A stretch of DNA of 34,387 nt from Planctomycetota bacterium (GTDB lineage: Bacteria > Planctomycetota > UBA1135 > GCA-002686595): NCBI GenBank assembly GCA_029250885.1, contig JAQXEK010000029.1:1-34387 (forward strand), given 5' to 3'. The position numbers and the translations under genes were made by a program. The notes beneath the pieces were generated by a model that saw only the letters and a list, made by a program, of their open reading frames with translations, did no database searches and had not been told where the DNA came from. Below are positions 1-7,271 of the stretch, piece by piece. How positions within the stretch are numbered: the first letter of the stretch is position 1; each line of letters begins with the position of its first letter.

Positions 1-318
1 GCGCTGCTGCCACAGCTTCTTTGGTGTGGGCGGCATCAGCTCCTCGGGTAGGCGAGCGGCGGCTGCGATGACCTCGCCGGGTTCATGGCCGAAAGCAAGC
101 TGCACCCGGCGCTCGGTCCCGAACAGGTTGGTCGCAAGAGGGAAGTCGCAGCCCTCTACATTCGTAAACAGCAGCGCCGGCCCACCGGCCGCAATTACGC
201 GCCGGTGGATCTCGGCAGCTTCCAGGTCGCGGCTAACGGGCGCATCGATTTCCACCAGGTCACCTTCCCGACGCAGGACGTCGAGGAAGGCCGGTAGGTC
301 GCGGGGGGCAAGGCTCAT
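1..318 (-). CDS. UbiD-family decarboxylase, N-terminal part (cut by left window edge)
   Basis: The reverse strand reads without a stop from ATG at 318 to the window edge, giving 106 codons. The product begins MSLAPRDLPAFLDVLRREG and continues with VEIDAPVSRDLEAAEIHRRV, then GGPALLFTNVEG and a TNLFGTERRVQLAFG-like stretch. This order (RDLPAFLDxLxxxGELxxI, ExxEIxRRV, GPALLFxNV, NLFGxxxR) is the N-terminal signature of UbiD-type prenylated-FMN decarboxylases, which act on aromatic acids in ubiquinone or menaquinone synthesis or in aromatic degradation. The catalytic E-x-x-x-E region lies outside the window, so substrate and activity cannot be judged. No Shine-Dalgarno is seen. A TACACT hexamer sits 6 nt before the ATG, suggesting a leaderless transcript, and this supports the chosen start. 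Confidence in the family is high; ubiD versus a menaquinone-pathway paralogue cannot be resolved. Confidence 0.85.
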   Translation of the reverse strand, partial: MSLAPRDLPAFLDVLRREGDLVEIDAPVSRDLEAAEIHRRVIAAGGPALLFTNVEGCDFPLATNLFGTERRVQLAFGHEPGEVIAAAARLPEELMPPTPKKLWQQR

Positions 319-324
319 GTGCGA

Positions 325-330
325 AGTGTA
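325..330 (-). promoter_or_regulatory. -10-like TACACT for the UbiD gene, leaderless spacing
   Basis: On the reverse strand TACACT is followed by exactly 6 nt and then the ATG at 318. This matches the TANNNT-N6-ATG layout of leaderless promoters seen at several other genes in this window. No clear -35 is visible. Confidence 0.45.
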
Positions 331-462
331 GCGATCCTGGGACTTTGAGACGCGGTTCGGATTAAGGAAAGCGCGTAAGCTATGCGGAACCTAGGAGGGC
401 GTCGAGTGTTTGACGGTTCCTGAGGCACAGAGCAAAGAGTTAAGTTCACAGCGGGTTAAGTC

Positions 463-482
463 CTTGTAGCCGTAGCTACAAG
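463..482. repeat. Perfect 8-bp inverted repeat, possible operator or leader hairpin
   Basis: CTTGTAGC at 463-470 and GCTACAAG at 475-482 are exact reverse complements with a 4-nt loop. It lies between two divergent genes and no T-tract follows on either strand, so it is more like a protein-binding site or 5' leader hairpin than a terminator. Confidence 0.4.
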
Positions 483-641
483 AGCCTTGCCCCAGAGAAG
501 GGACTCGCTAACTAGCATCTGTACAGTTGGAATCCTTCAAAGCTCGACACCTATCTAGACAAGCTAGCCAGGCTGGGCGATGCTAGAAGGGTTCCTGGGA
601 CCTCTTGTAGGGACCCCATTCGGCCCAGGCCCAAACTTGCC

Positions 642-2336
642 ATGCATAACTTGATCCTCCACACGCTGCTTCTGACCCTGACGAGCCCGGCACTTGCCCA
701 AGAAGCGCCGACGCTTATTACCAAGCAAGCCCAAGATGCCCCCGCACTCCTCTGGAATGCCCGGACCGCCGAGCACCTGATCAACCGCGCCGGATTCGGA
801 GCTCGACCCGATGAGGTCGATGCAGCAGTTGCCATGGGTATGGAGGCCTATGTGGACAGTCTCTTCGTTATTAAGGAAATGCAGGTCCCGCTGGATCCTG
901 CGGATCGGCTCTCGGGTAAGGACGGCATGAAGGCGACCGAGCGCGATCGGTTGAGAGAGGTCAGAGACGAGGGTATGGCATCGGAGGAGATGCTGGAAGC
1001 GGCAAACGATAAGAGGCGCGCGATGCGCCGTTCAGACAAACAGCAGCTCGAGGACTACACCGTTTGGTGGTTTGACACGATGATTAGCGGCGGGGACCCC
1101 CTAAGGGATCGCATGACGCTGTTTTGGCATGGTCTCCTGACCAGTTCGATGCAGGACGTGAAGAGCTCGTACCAGATGATCGAGCAGAATCACCTGCTGC
1201 GCAATGGCGCCCTGGGGGATTACAAGAGCCTGCTGATTGGCATCGCGAAGAATCCGGCGATGCTCGAGTACCTGGATAACGACGAGAATAAGAAGGACGC
1301 GCCGAACGAGAACTTTGCCCGCGAGGTGATGGAGCTCTTCACATTGGGCGAAGGCAACTACACCGAAGAGGACGTCCGCGAGGCGGCTAGGGCCTTTACC
1401 GGATGGCGCAGCCGCTCCTCCGAGTATTCCTTTAGCAAACGCCAACACGACAACGGCAAGAAGACGTTCCTGGGCGTGAAGGGCAGGCACGATGGCGAGG
1501 ACATCTTGAATATCCTCCTGGAGCAAGAGCAGTGCGGCGACTATGTCGCCGGCCGCATCATCAGCTACCTCGAGGGAGTCACGCCGAGCGCCGAGCGCCA
1601 GGCCGCCTACGGGCAGCTCTTCTATGAGAGTGGCTATGACATTGAGGGCCTGCTACGCACCCTGTTTGTGGACCCGGATTTTTACCGGGACGAGGTCGTC
1701 GGTACCCGCGTGGCGGGGCCGGTGGATTACCTGGTGGGCAGTGCGCGCCGCCTAGAGCTGCTGCCTCCGCGGGACTGGCTTCTGTCCGGTAGCCGCCTTC
1801 TTGGCCAGCGACTCTTCCACCCGCCCAGCGTCAAGGGCTGGGACGGTGGCATGGCCTGGATCACAACCGCGAGCCTGATGCAGCGAGGCAACCTCGCTGG
1901 GATCCTGGTGGGCGAAGTGGATCCCAAGGACGTAGCGTCGAGGGAGCTGGAGGAGTTCGACGAAATGGATGCGATGGACGAGATGGACGAGATGGGCACC
2001 ATGGAGGACGCATCTAAGCAGAAGGCCCGCGGTGTCAAACTCGGCGAGCTGGGCGGCTTGAAGAAGATGCGGGGCAAGTGGTCACCAACCCTTGGCCTGA
2101 GCCGCGAGGTTGGCCGCGTGGCGACCAGTGCCGATGCCGTTGATAAGCTCCTCGACCTTTTGCTGGCTGTCGATGCAGGCGAGGACACGCGGACATACCT
2201 TGTGGACGAGTACGACAAGAAGTGCCGCGAAGCAGGTCTTTCTAGCCGGAATAAGCGCAATGGGCGAAAGCGCGAGGCGGTGCTCACCTCTATGGCGCAC
2301 CTGATCCTGAGTCTTCCAGAAGCTCAACTCAACTAA
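642..2336 (+). CDS. Exported DUF1800 family protein
   Basis: 564 residues. Residues 1-19 form a signal peptide (hydrophobic LILHTLLLTLTSP, cleavage likely after ALA). DUF1800 hallmarks follow in order: HLINRAGFGARPDEV (about 45-59), WWFDTMISGGDPLRDRMTLFWHG (about 141-163), NFAREVMELFTLGEGNYTEEDV with AARAFTGW just after, LLRTLFVDPDFYRD, and LFHPPSVKGWDGGMAWI. The family is of unknown biochemical function and is typically followed by a DUF1501 gene, as here (22-nt gap). The pair is common in Planctomycetota and some other phyla, and both members are exported. Odd feature: an Asp/Glu/Met-rich low-complexity stretch near residues 438-458 with a repeated DEMDEMG-like pattern, which looks like an insertion between conserved blocks. 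The start is the first ATG and is supported by the signal peptide; no strong ribosome binding site is seen. Confidence 0.92.
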   Translation: MHNLILHTLLLTLTSPALAQEAPTLITKQAQDAPALLWNARTAEHLINRAGFGARPDEVDAAVAMGMEAYVDSLFVIKEMQVPLDPADRLSGKDGMKATERDRLREVRDEGMASEEMLEAANDKRRAMRRSDKQQLEDYTVWWFDTMISGGDPLRDRMTLFWHGLLTSSMQDVKSSYQMIEQNHLLRNGALGDYKSLLIGIAKNPAMLEYLDNDENKKDAPNENFAREVMELFTLGEGNYTEEDVREAARAFTGWRSRSSEYSFSKRQHDNGKKTFLGVKGRHDGEDILNILLEQEQCGDYVAGRIISYLEGVTPSAERQAAYGQLFYESGYDIEGLLRTLFVDPDFYRDEVVGTRVAGPVDYLVGSARRLELLPPRDWLLSGSRLLGQRLFHPPSVKGWDGGMAWITTASLMQRGNLAGILVGEVDPKDVASRELEEFDEMDAMDEMDEMGTMEDASKQKARGVKLGELGGLKKMRGKWSPTLGLSREVGRVATSADAVDKLLDLLLAVDAGEDTRTYLVDEYDKKCREAGLSSRNKRNGRKREAVLTSMAHLILSLPEAQLN

Positions 2337-2358
2337 CTCAGAACGAGGCAGGTACACG

Positions 2359-3612
2359 ATGACGATGGACAAGCACACAACAGGCCAAAAGGCCATAGAC
2401 CGCCGCACCCTATTGCGCGGATTCGGCGCCCTTGGGGCACTGACCTTCGCCTCGCGGAAAGGACTGGCCGCCAGCCTGCAGGTGGCCCCCGGACTGCGGC
2501 CGGATGCTGGCAGTGGAACCCTCGTCATTCTCCAGTTCAGCGGCGGCAACGACGGGCTCTCGATGATTGTGCCCCACGGCGACGACGCCTATTACGATGT
2601 TCGGCCTACCATCGCCCACAAGCCAGGGGACGTGCACAAGATCGATGATTACCGTGGCTTCAACCCAAACCTGACGGCCTTGGCCAAGCGCTACCAATCC
2701 GGCGAGGTGGCTGTGATTGAGGGCTGCGGTTACGAGGATCCCAGCAAGTCTCACTTCAAGTCCATGGAGATCTGGCACGCCGCTGACCGGGATGGGCGCG
2801 CAGCTGGCGAGGGCTGGGTCGGACGCCTCTCCAGCGCCGTCTGGAAGAAGGCAGTGGACCCAAACCGCATCGTTCACGTGGGCGCAACCACGCCGTACTC
2901 ATTAGAGTCCGAGCACCACCCCGCCGCATCGTTTGTCTTCCCCGAGGGTTATCGCTGGCTCGGCAACGAAGGAGGCCTAGGCTCCTACGAAGAGTCGGAC
3001 GGCACACCCAAGGACTCGGGCTCCGGCAGCACATTGGACGCCCTGCGTGGGGCCTACTCGGCTGCGCGCGAATCCTCTAGCGCCGTGCGCAAAGCTGCGC
3101 TCGCCTATCGCCCGAGGGTTGAATATCCCAACAGCGGAATCGGCCTCGCCCTGGGCACCGCTGCTGCACTGATCCAGGGCGGTATCGGCTCTCGGATCAT
3201 CTCTGTCGAGCTTGGCGGCTTTGACACCCACAACAAGCAGCTCACCCGCCACAACGGCGTGATGACGGAGCTCGACGAGGCCTTGGCCGCATTTCACGCC
3301 GACCTCAAGGGCACGGACCGCGGCGAGGATACGACACTTATGGCCTTCTCCGAATTTGGACGCCGTGTCGCCGAGAACGGATCCAAGGGAACCGACCACG
3401 GAACCGCGGGTCCGATGCTGGTCCTTGGCAAGGGCGTGAAGGGCGGAATCTATGGGAAGCACCCGTCACTCACCAAGCTGGACAACGGCAATCTGATCCA
3501 CACCACGGACTTCCGCCAGGTCTATAGCGAGGTCGCCGCGCAGATCTTTGGGGTCGAGTCCAAAGAGCTCTTCGGCAAGCAGTACAAGCACCTGGGCTTC
3601 CTGCCTTCCTAA
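2359..3612 (+). CDS. DUF1501 family protein, Tat-exported
   Basis: 417 residues. The N-terminus carries a twin-arginine signal: D14-RRTLLRG followed by a short hydrophobic stretch (FGALGALTFA). Conserved DUF1501 blocks are visible: LVILQFSGGNDGLSMIVPHGD (about 55-75), YEDPSKSHFKSMEIWHAAD, ELGGFDTHNKQLTRHNGVM with a DEALAAFHADL helix, and FSEFGRRVAENGSKGTDHGTA, which resembles the metal-binding D/H cluster of alkaline-phosphatase/sulfatase-fold enzymes to which DUF1501 is related. The gene follows the DUF1800 gene by 22 nt, with GAGGCAGG upstream as a possible ribosome binding site, so the two are probably co-transcribed and translated into a paired exported system. The biochemical role of the pair is unknown. 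An alternative start is the in-frame ATG two codons later. Confidence 0.93.
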   Translation: MTMDKHTTGQKAIDRRTLLRGFGALGALTFASRKGLAASLQVAPGLRPDAGSGTLVILQFSGGNDGLSMIVPHGDDAYYDVRPTIAHKPGDVHKIDDYRGFNPNLTALAKRYQSGEVAVIEGCGYEDPSKSHFKSMEIWHAADRDGRAAGEGWVGRLSSAVWKKAVDPNRIVHVGATTPYSLESEHHPAASFVFPEGYRWLGNEGGLGSYEESDGTPKDSGSGSTLDALRGAYSAARESSSAVRKAALAYRPRVEYPNSGIGLALGTAAALIQGGIGSRIISVELGGFDTHNKQLTRHNGVMTELDEALAAFHADLKGTDRGEDTTLMAFSEFGRRVAENGSKGTDHGTAGPMLVLGKGVKGGIYGKHPSLTKLDNGNLIHTTDFRQVYSEVAAQIFGVESKELFGKQYKHLGFLPS

Positions 3613-3623
3613 GTACGCCCAGC

Positions 3624-4043
3624 CTAAGCTGCGAACAGCAGCGAGTGCAGACGCGTCACGGCCGTGCGGTCGCCCTCCAGACCAAAGTCCGGGAAGGCCT
3701 GGCCGTAGGTGGCCCAGCGGTGGTGGTCGAAGCGCTCGTCTAGGTGCAGTACCTTGGGAATTGAATCCACCTGGAAGCCGTAGTTCCAGTGGACAACCTC
3801 TTCGTCGCCGAAGGACTCGCGCAGGGGCAGCTCAAGGTCGACAATCGACTCGGGGCTCGTCAAGCCGGTGTCTTCAAGTACCTCTCGGCGCACGGCGGTC
3901 TCAAACTGCTCGCTAAAATCGATGTTGCCATTCACGGGGCGCCACAGGCCTTCCAGTCCTTGGGCGGAGTGGAGCAGGAGGTAGCTCGGCACACCCTGGT
4001 TGATGTGATAGACGAAGACGCGGACGCGGTGAAGGACGTGCAT
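3624..4043 (-). CDS. Nudix hydrolase
   Basis: 139 residues. The Nudix box is clear: G39-x5-E45-x7-R53-E54-V55-x-E57-D58-x-G60-L61, with Asp replacing the second Glu of the usual EE pair. The N-terminal strand (VLHRVRVFVYHI) and the LWRPVNGNI segment before the box fit the Nudix fold. The family hydrolyses nucleoside diphosphates linked to another moiety; the general look (small, RPVNG before the box, W-x-x-Y near the C-terminus) resembles NudB-type dihydroneopterin triphosphate/dATP pyrophosphohydrolases. Since folC lies next door in the opposite direction, a folate link is tempting but is only an inference. The gene converges on the DUF1501 gene with an 11-nt gap. No Shine-Dalgarno or TANNNT element is evident before the ATG at 4043. 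Confidence 0.85.
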   Translation of the reverse strand: MHVLHRVRVFVYHINQGVPSYLLLHSAQGLEGLWRPVNGNIDFSEQFETAVRREVLEDTGLTSPESIVDLELPLRESFGDEEVVHWNYGFQVDSIPKVLHLDERFDHHRWATYGQAFPDFGLEGDRTAVTRLHSLLFAA

Positions 4044-4175
4044 GTTGATTTTCCGAGGCTAGCGACCGACCTGGAGCCGGGTGGTAGGAGACGTGGCAGG
4101 AGGGAAAAGGCACCTCCTCTACCAAGCGTTATCGGACAAGGGACGGATCTGCATAAGCGGCAAAATGTTTCGCGC

Positions 4176-4181
4176 TAGAAT
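4176..4181 (+). promoter_or_regulatory. -10-like TAGAAT upstream of folC
   Basis: TAGAAT lies 8 nt before the ATG at 4190, which would put the transcription start within about 1-2 nt of the start codon. No good -35 is seen 17 nt upstream. This fits the leaderless pattern of the window. Confidence 0.4.
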
Positions 4182-4189
4182 GTCTCCCT

Positions 4190-5557
4190 ATGGATATGTC
4201 CCAAGAGCAGGCACCGACCCTGAGTGAGGTTTTAGAGCGGCTCGAGGCCCTGATCGACTGGGAGCAGCGAGACCGCGCCCCGGCTGATCGCGGCCAGGCC
4301 ATGCGCGTGGACTTGGAGCCGGTTACGGACCTTCTCAGCCTGTTGGGGCGGCCGGATCTGTGCCTGTGCTATGTCCATGTGGCGGGAACGAAGGGCAAGG
4401 GCTCGGTTGCCTCCCTGGTGGCGGCGGGCCTCAAGTCGGCGGGCCTGCGGGTGGGGCGCTTCGCGTCGCCCCACGTCGAGCGCCTCAACGAGCGCGTCTT
4501 AATCGATGGCGAAGAGGTGCCCGACGAGCAGCTCGCGGCGTGCCTGTCGGCGGCCCTCGATGCGCGTGAGGTTGCGATCAAGGACGCTAGCCCGGCGAAA
4601 GACTCGACCTGGTTCGATGCCCTGACCGCCGCAGCGCTGTTGGCCTTCTACGAAGCCGACGTTCGCTTCGCCGTGGTCGAGTGCGGATTGGGCGGGCGCC
4701 TGGACTCTACCAACGTGGTGGTGGGGGACGTCTGCGTGGTGACCAACGTGGAGCTCGAGCATACGAACGTCTTGGGCTCGACCCGAGCCGAGATCGCCTT
4801 TGAGAAGGTCTCAATCCTTGGGCGCTCTGCGGGATTCGTCACGGGGGTACCGCCCGCCCCCGACAAGGCGGGCGACGTCATCGACAAGCACGTCGCTATG
4901 ATGGAGACCACCTGCCTGCGCCCGGACTGGGCCCTGGGTGACGCGCCGCTACCGCAGTCGATCGAGCGCCGCAACGGGGACCTAGCCGGCCTGGTTTTGG
5001 ACGAGCTGGGCCGCCGCAACTGGGGCGAGGGCAAGCCCATCTCGGCCGCGCTCCTTACCGACGAAGTATACCGAGCCGCAAGCCTGCCCGGCCGCATGGA
5101 GGTCTTCGAGCACAAGGCCGGCCTAGTGGTGCTAGACGGTGCCCACGTGGCCGAGAGCATGCAGGTCGTTCTAGACGACCTGCAGTCGCGCGCGGGGCTC
5201 GAGGGTCCGCCCATCGCGATCCTCGCCCTGGGCGCCGACAAGGATCAGCACTCATTCCTCAAGATCCTCGCCCCCCGGGTCGATAGGGTTCTTTGCTCAT
5301 CTGTAGGACACCGGCCCGCTGCTCTCCCCGGAGAGCTGGTAGAAAACGCCAGGCGGCTCGAGGCATCGGCCGAAAGGTACGATGCCCCTCAGATGGCATT
5401 ATCCCGCGCACTCGAGCTGGCCCAAGAGCAAAACGCAACCGGCAGCTCGAGTGCTGCGTGGATCCTTATTACAGGTTCTCTGCATCTGATCGGCGCCTTG
5501 CGACCTACCCTTAGGGAGACCGCACGCTCGATCCCCTTGCCGCCAACGCAATGCTGA
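4190..5557 (+). CDS. folC: Bifunctional folylpolyglutamate synthase/dihydrofolate synthase
   Basis: 455 residues, normal for FolC. This ATP-dependent Mur-ligase-family enzyme adds glutamate to dihydropteroate or reduced folates in the cytoplasm. Visible signatures: P-loop VHVAGTKGKGSVAS (about 62-75), FASPHVERLNERV (91-103), DALTAAALLAF (143-153), ECGLGGRLDSTNVV (164-177), NVELEHTNVLGSTRAEIAFEK (187-206), PGRMEV (300-305) and DGAH (316-319), which in the family precedes the C-terminal Rossmann-like domain. The P-loop has Lys where most FolC proteins have Asn (TNGKGS). No Shine-Dalgarno is visible; a TAGAAT box lies 8 nt before the ATG. The last 7 nt overlap the next gene, implying translational coupling. 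An alternative start is the in-frame ATG two codons later. Confidence 0.93.
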   Translation: MDMSQEQAPTLSEVLERLEALIDWEQRDRAPADRGQAMRVDLEPVTDLLSLLGRPDLCLCYVHVAGTKGKGSVASLVAAGLKSAGLRVGRFASPHVERLNERVLIDGEEVPDEQLAACLSAALDAREVAIKDASPAKDSTWFDALTAAALLAFYEADVRFAVVECGLGGRLDSTNVVVGDVCVVTNVELEHTNVLGSTRAEIAFEKVSILGRSAGFVTGVPPAPDKAGDVIDKHVAMMETTCLRPDWALGDAPLPQSIERRNGDLAGLVLDELGRRNWGEGKPISAALLTDEVYRAASLPGRMEVFEHKAGLVVLDGAHVAESMQVVLDDLQSRAGLEGPPIAILALGADKDQHSFLKILAPRVDRVLCSSVGHRPAALPGELVENARRLEASAERYDAPQMALSRALELAQEQNATGSSSAAWILITGSLHLIGALRPTLRETARSIPLPPTQC

Positions 5558-6060
5558 CACTCGTCTCCGACGTCTTCCTGACCGACCACTTCCTCATCAA
5601 GGGGACGGTGGAGAATAAGTACACGCGACTCAGCCAACTCCTGGACGGCCACCGCAAGCGCTTCCTCAAGATCAAGGACGCCACCCTCGTGGACCTCAAG
5701 TCCCGGGATCGGATCCAGACGCCCCTGCTGCATATCAACCTAGACGAGGTCCTGCTCGCCCACGAGTTCCTGGACCACTCGAACGACACGACCATGGCGC
5801 AGATCTCTAGGACTGCCGAGTGGGATCATCGCGTCCGTGTCTTCTACACCGGTGCTCTGAATCTCGAGGTCGCCGGCGAAATTCGCCCCGACAGCTATGA
5901 GGTCACGGATCACCGTCGCGGCCGCTTCTTCGTTATGCGCAACCCGTCGGTGCGCGGCCTTGAGTGGGACGGCGACGATGACCTCAAGCTGTTGGACAAC
6001 CTCGAGTACGCGATCATGAACCGCGAGCGCCTCGCCTACATCTACGACTTCAACAACTAG
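5551..6060 (+). CDS. Conserved-looking protein of unknown function, coupled to folC
   Basis: 169 residues, no family recognised. The start overlaps the folC stop by 7 nt (ATGCTGA), so it is very likely translated from the folC mRNA. There is no signal peptide and no membrane segment. The N-terminal third (LVSDVFLTDHFLIKGTVEN with KRFLKIKDATLVDLKS) alternates strands and resembles a small beta-barrel or ligand-binding beta domain. Residues about 65-75 carry LLHINLDEVLLAHEFLD. The second half is charged, with RVRVFYTGALNLEVAGEI, SYEVTDHRRGRFFVMRNP and a C-terminal IMNRERLAYIYDFNN. Codon usage (strong G/C at third positions) matches its neighbours. The linkage suggests a housekeeping or metabolic role, but I do not assign one. 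Confidence 0.85.
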   Translation: MLTLVSDVFLTDHFLIKGTVENKYTRLSQLLDGHRKRFLKIKDATLVDLKSRDRIQTPLLHINLDEVLLAHEFLDHSNDTTMAQISRTAEWDHRVRVFYTGALNLEVAGEIRPDSYEVTDHRRGRFFVMRNPSVRGLEWDGDDDLKLLDNLEYAIMNRERLAYIYDFNN

Positions 6061-6086
6061 GTGCCCTTTTAGACGCGCATCCGTTT

Positions 6087-6130
6087 GCCCCTACTCTCCG
6101 TAGTCACGAAGAGGGGGGCTTTCTGTTCCT
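6087..6130 (+). terminator. Probable intrinsic terminator of the folC operon
   Basis: GCCCC-TA-CTCT (6087-6097) pairs with AGAG-GGGGGC (6110-6119) with a small internal bulge, followed by TTTCTGTTCCTT. It sits 27 nt after the stop of the 169-residue gene and before the convergent rsgA end. Confidence 0.5.
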
Positions 6131-6253
6131 TACGCGGCACACGGGGCCTAATGCGACCGCGACTTGGGCTCGGCCGTTCGGAGAGACGTGGTGCACTCCC
6201 CATGCGAAGATCAGGTGAGAGGGCTCCTCGAGAACACTCAAGCTCCCGTCGAC

Positions 6254-7231
6254 CTACTCGTCGTCGTCCGCGTGGCCCTGGTGCCCGCCGATCTCGTCCA
6301 GCATCTCAAAGTAGCTTCCGTAGCGGGTAGGCGCGATGGCGCCCGTCTCCACCGCGTCGTAGACCGCGCAGTCGGGCTCGTGGTCGTGGGTGCAGTTGGG
6401 AAAGTGGCACTGCTTCTGGAATGGCAGGAAGTCCGGGAACAGGTCGCGTAGGTCCTCGCGCTGCAGTCCAAAGGGCCGGAACACGCGGATGCCGGGCGTG
6501 TCGATAACCCAGGAGTTCTCGCCGATTGGCAGGCGATGCATCTGGCTGTGGGTCGTCGTGTGCTTGCCAGCCGTCCAATACTTGCTGATCTTGCCGACCT
6601 TGATCTTCAGCTCGGGATCGATCGCATTCAACAGGGTCGACTTGCCCACACCGGAGGCCCCGTAGAAGCCCGAGGTCTTGTTCGCCAGGGCCTCGCGCAG
6701 GCGCTCCATCCCAGGCCCGTCCTCGCCCTCGGTGGCACAGGTCTCGAGCATCGAGACGCCAGCCTTGGCGTAGGTCTCTCGCAGCTCTCCCAGAACGCCC
6801 TTCTTATCGATGTCGATCTTGTTGAAGATCAACGTGGCGGGGATCGAGCGCTGCATGCAGGCCGCTAGGATGCGGTCCGTACGGTTGCTCGAGAAGCCCG
6901 GCTTCGCCACGGACGCCACCACGTACATGTGGTCGACGTTCGCCATCAGCACCTGCTCCCGGGGGTCGTGGGACGAGGCGATGCGCGACAGGTAGTTCTT
7001 GCGCGGCTGCACGGCTTCGATGCTCTGGGGGTCTCCCGTCGGATCCACGGTCACGAAGTCGCCTACGGCAACCGGGCCCTTGCGATCCCCAAGGTTCTCG
7101 AAGAGCTTCCCGCGGGTCGCGCAGAGGCGCACCACGCCACCCGCCTCGACGTGGACCACCTTGGCATCAAGGCGCATCACGCGCCCGGTAATCATGCGCG
7201 TACTGCTCTGGGCTTTAGACTCATCCGACAT
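6254..7231 (-). CDS. rsgA: Ribosome small-subunit-dependent GTPase A
   Basis: 325 residues from the ATG at 7231. RsgA is a circularly permuted GTPase that checks late 30S assembly. An N-terminal OB-fold (about 14-75, TGRVMRLDAKVVHVEAGG onward) is followed by the permuted motifs: NKID (137-140, G4), GASGVGKST (191-199, G1), HTTTHSQ (224-230, switch I), DTPG (244-247, G3). The C-terminal zinc knuckle is Cys275, Cys280, His282 and Cys288 (CHFPNCTHDHEPDC), as in the family. The open frame extends 11 codons upstream to 7264, but that would run through the TACAAT element placed 6 nt before the 7231 ATG, so I chose 7231. The C-terminus ends in a short acidic tail (HADDDE). The gene is divergent from the TrmH-family gene, and both products act in ribosome biogenesis. 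Confidence 0.95.
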   Translation of the reverse strand: MSDESKAQSSTRMITGRVMRLDAKVVHVEAGGVVRLCATRGKLFENLGDRKGPVAVGDFVTVDPTGDPQSIEAVQPRKNYLSRIASSHDPREQVLMANVDHMYVVASVAKPGFSSNRTDRILAACMQRSIPATLIFNKIDIDKKGVLGELRETYAKAGVSMLETCATEGEDGPGMERLREALANKTSGFYGASGVGKSTLLNAIDPELKIKVGKISKYWTAGKHTTTHSQMHRLPIGENSWVIDTPGIRVFRPFGLQREDLRDLFPDFLPFQKQCHFPNCTHDHEPDCAVYDAVETGAIAPTRYGSYFEMLDEIGGHQGHADDDE

Positions 7232-7237
7232 GGGGGG

Positions 7238-7265
7238 ATTGTACGCTCGTTTAAGGTCGTACAAT
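7238..7265. promoter_or_regulatory. Symmetric divergent promoter for rsgA and the TrmH-family gene
   Basis: An 8-bp inverted repeat, ATTGTACG at 7238-7245 and CGTACAAT at 7258-7265, is separated by 12 bp. Each outer arm contains TACAAT reading outward, exactly 6 nt before the start codon of rsgA (ATG at 7231, reverse) and of the TrmH gene (ATG at 7272, forward). Each arm read inward gives TTGTAC, a -35-like element 15 nt from the opposite TACAAT. One palindrome can therefore supply both promoters. Confidence 0.55.
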
Positions 7266-7271
7266 CAGGCC

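Larger units (their letters stand above)
319..641. other. Intergenic region between divergent UbiD and DUF1800 genes
   Basis: About 320 bp with no convincing gene. It holds the UbiD -10 element at its left end and a perfect 8-bp inverted repeat at 463-482 (CTTGTAGC, 4-nt loop, GCTACAAG) with no following T-run. I could not assign a convincing promoter to the DUF1800 gene. Confidence 0.5.

Noticed and set aside
6999..7271. Upstream extension of the TrmH-family gene
   Set aside because: Antisense to rsgA; residues do not resemble the family, and the promoter lies at 7260-7265.
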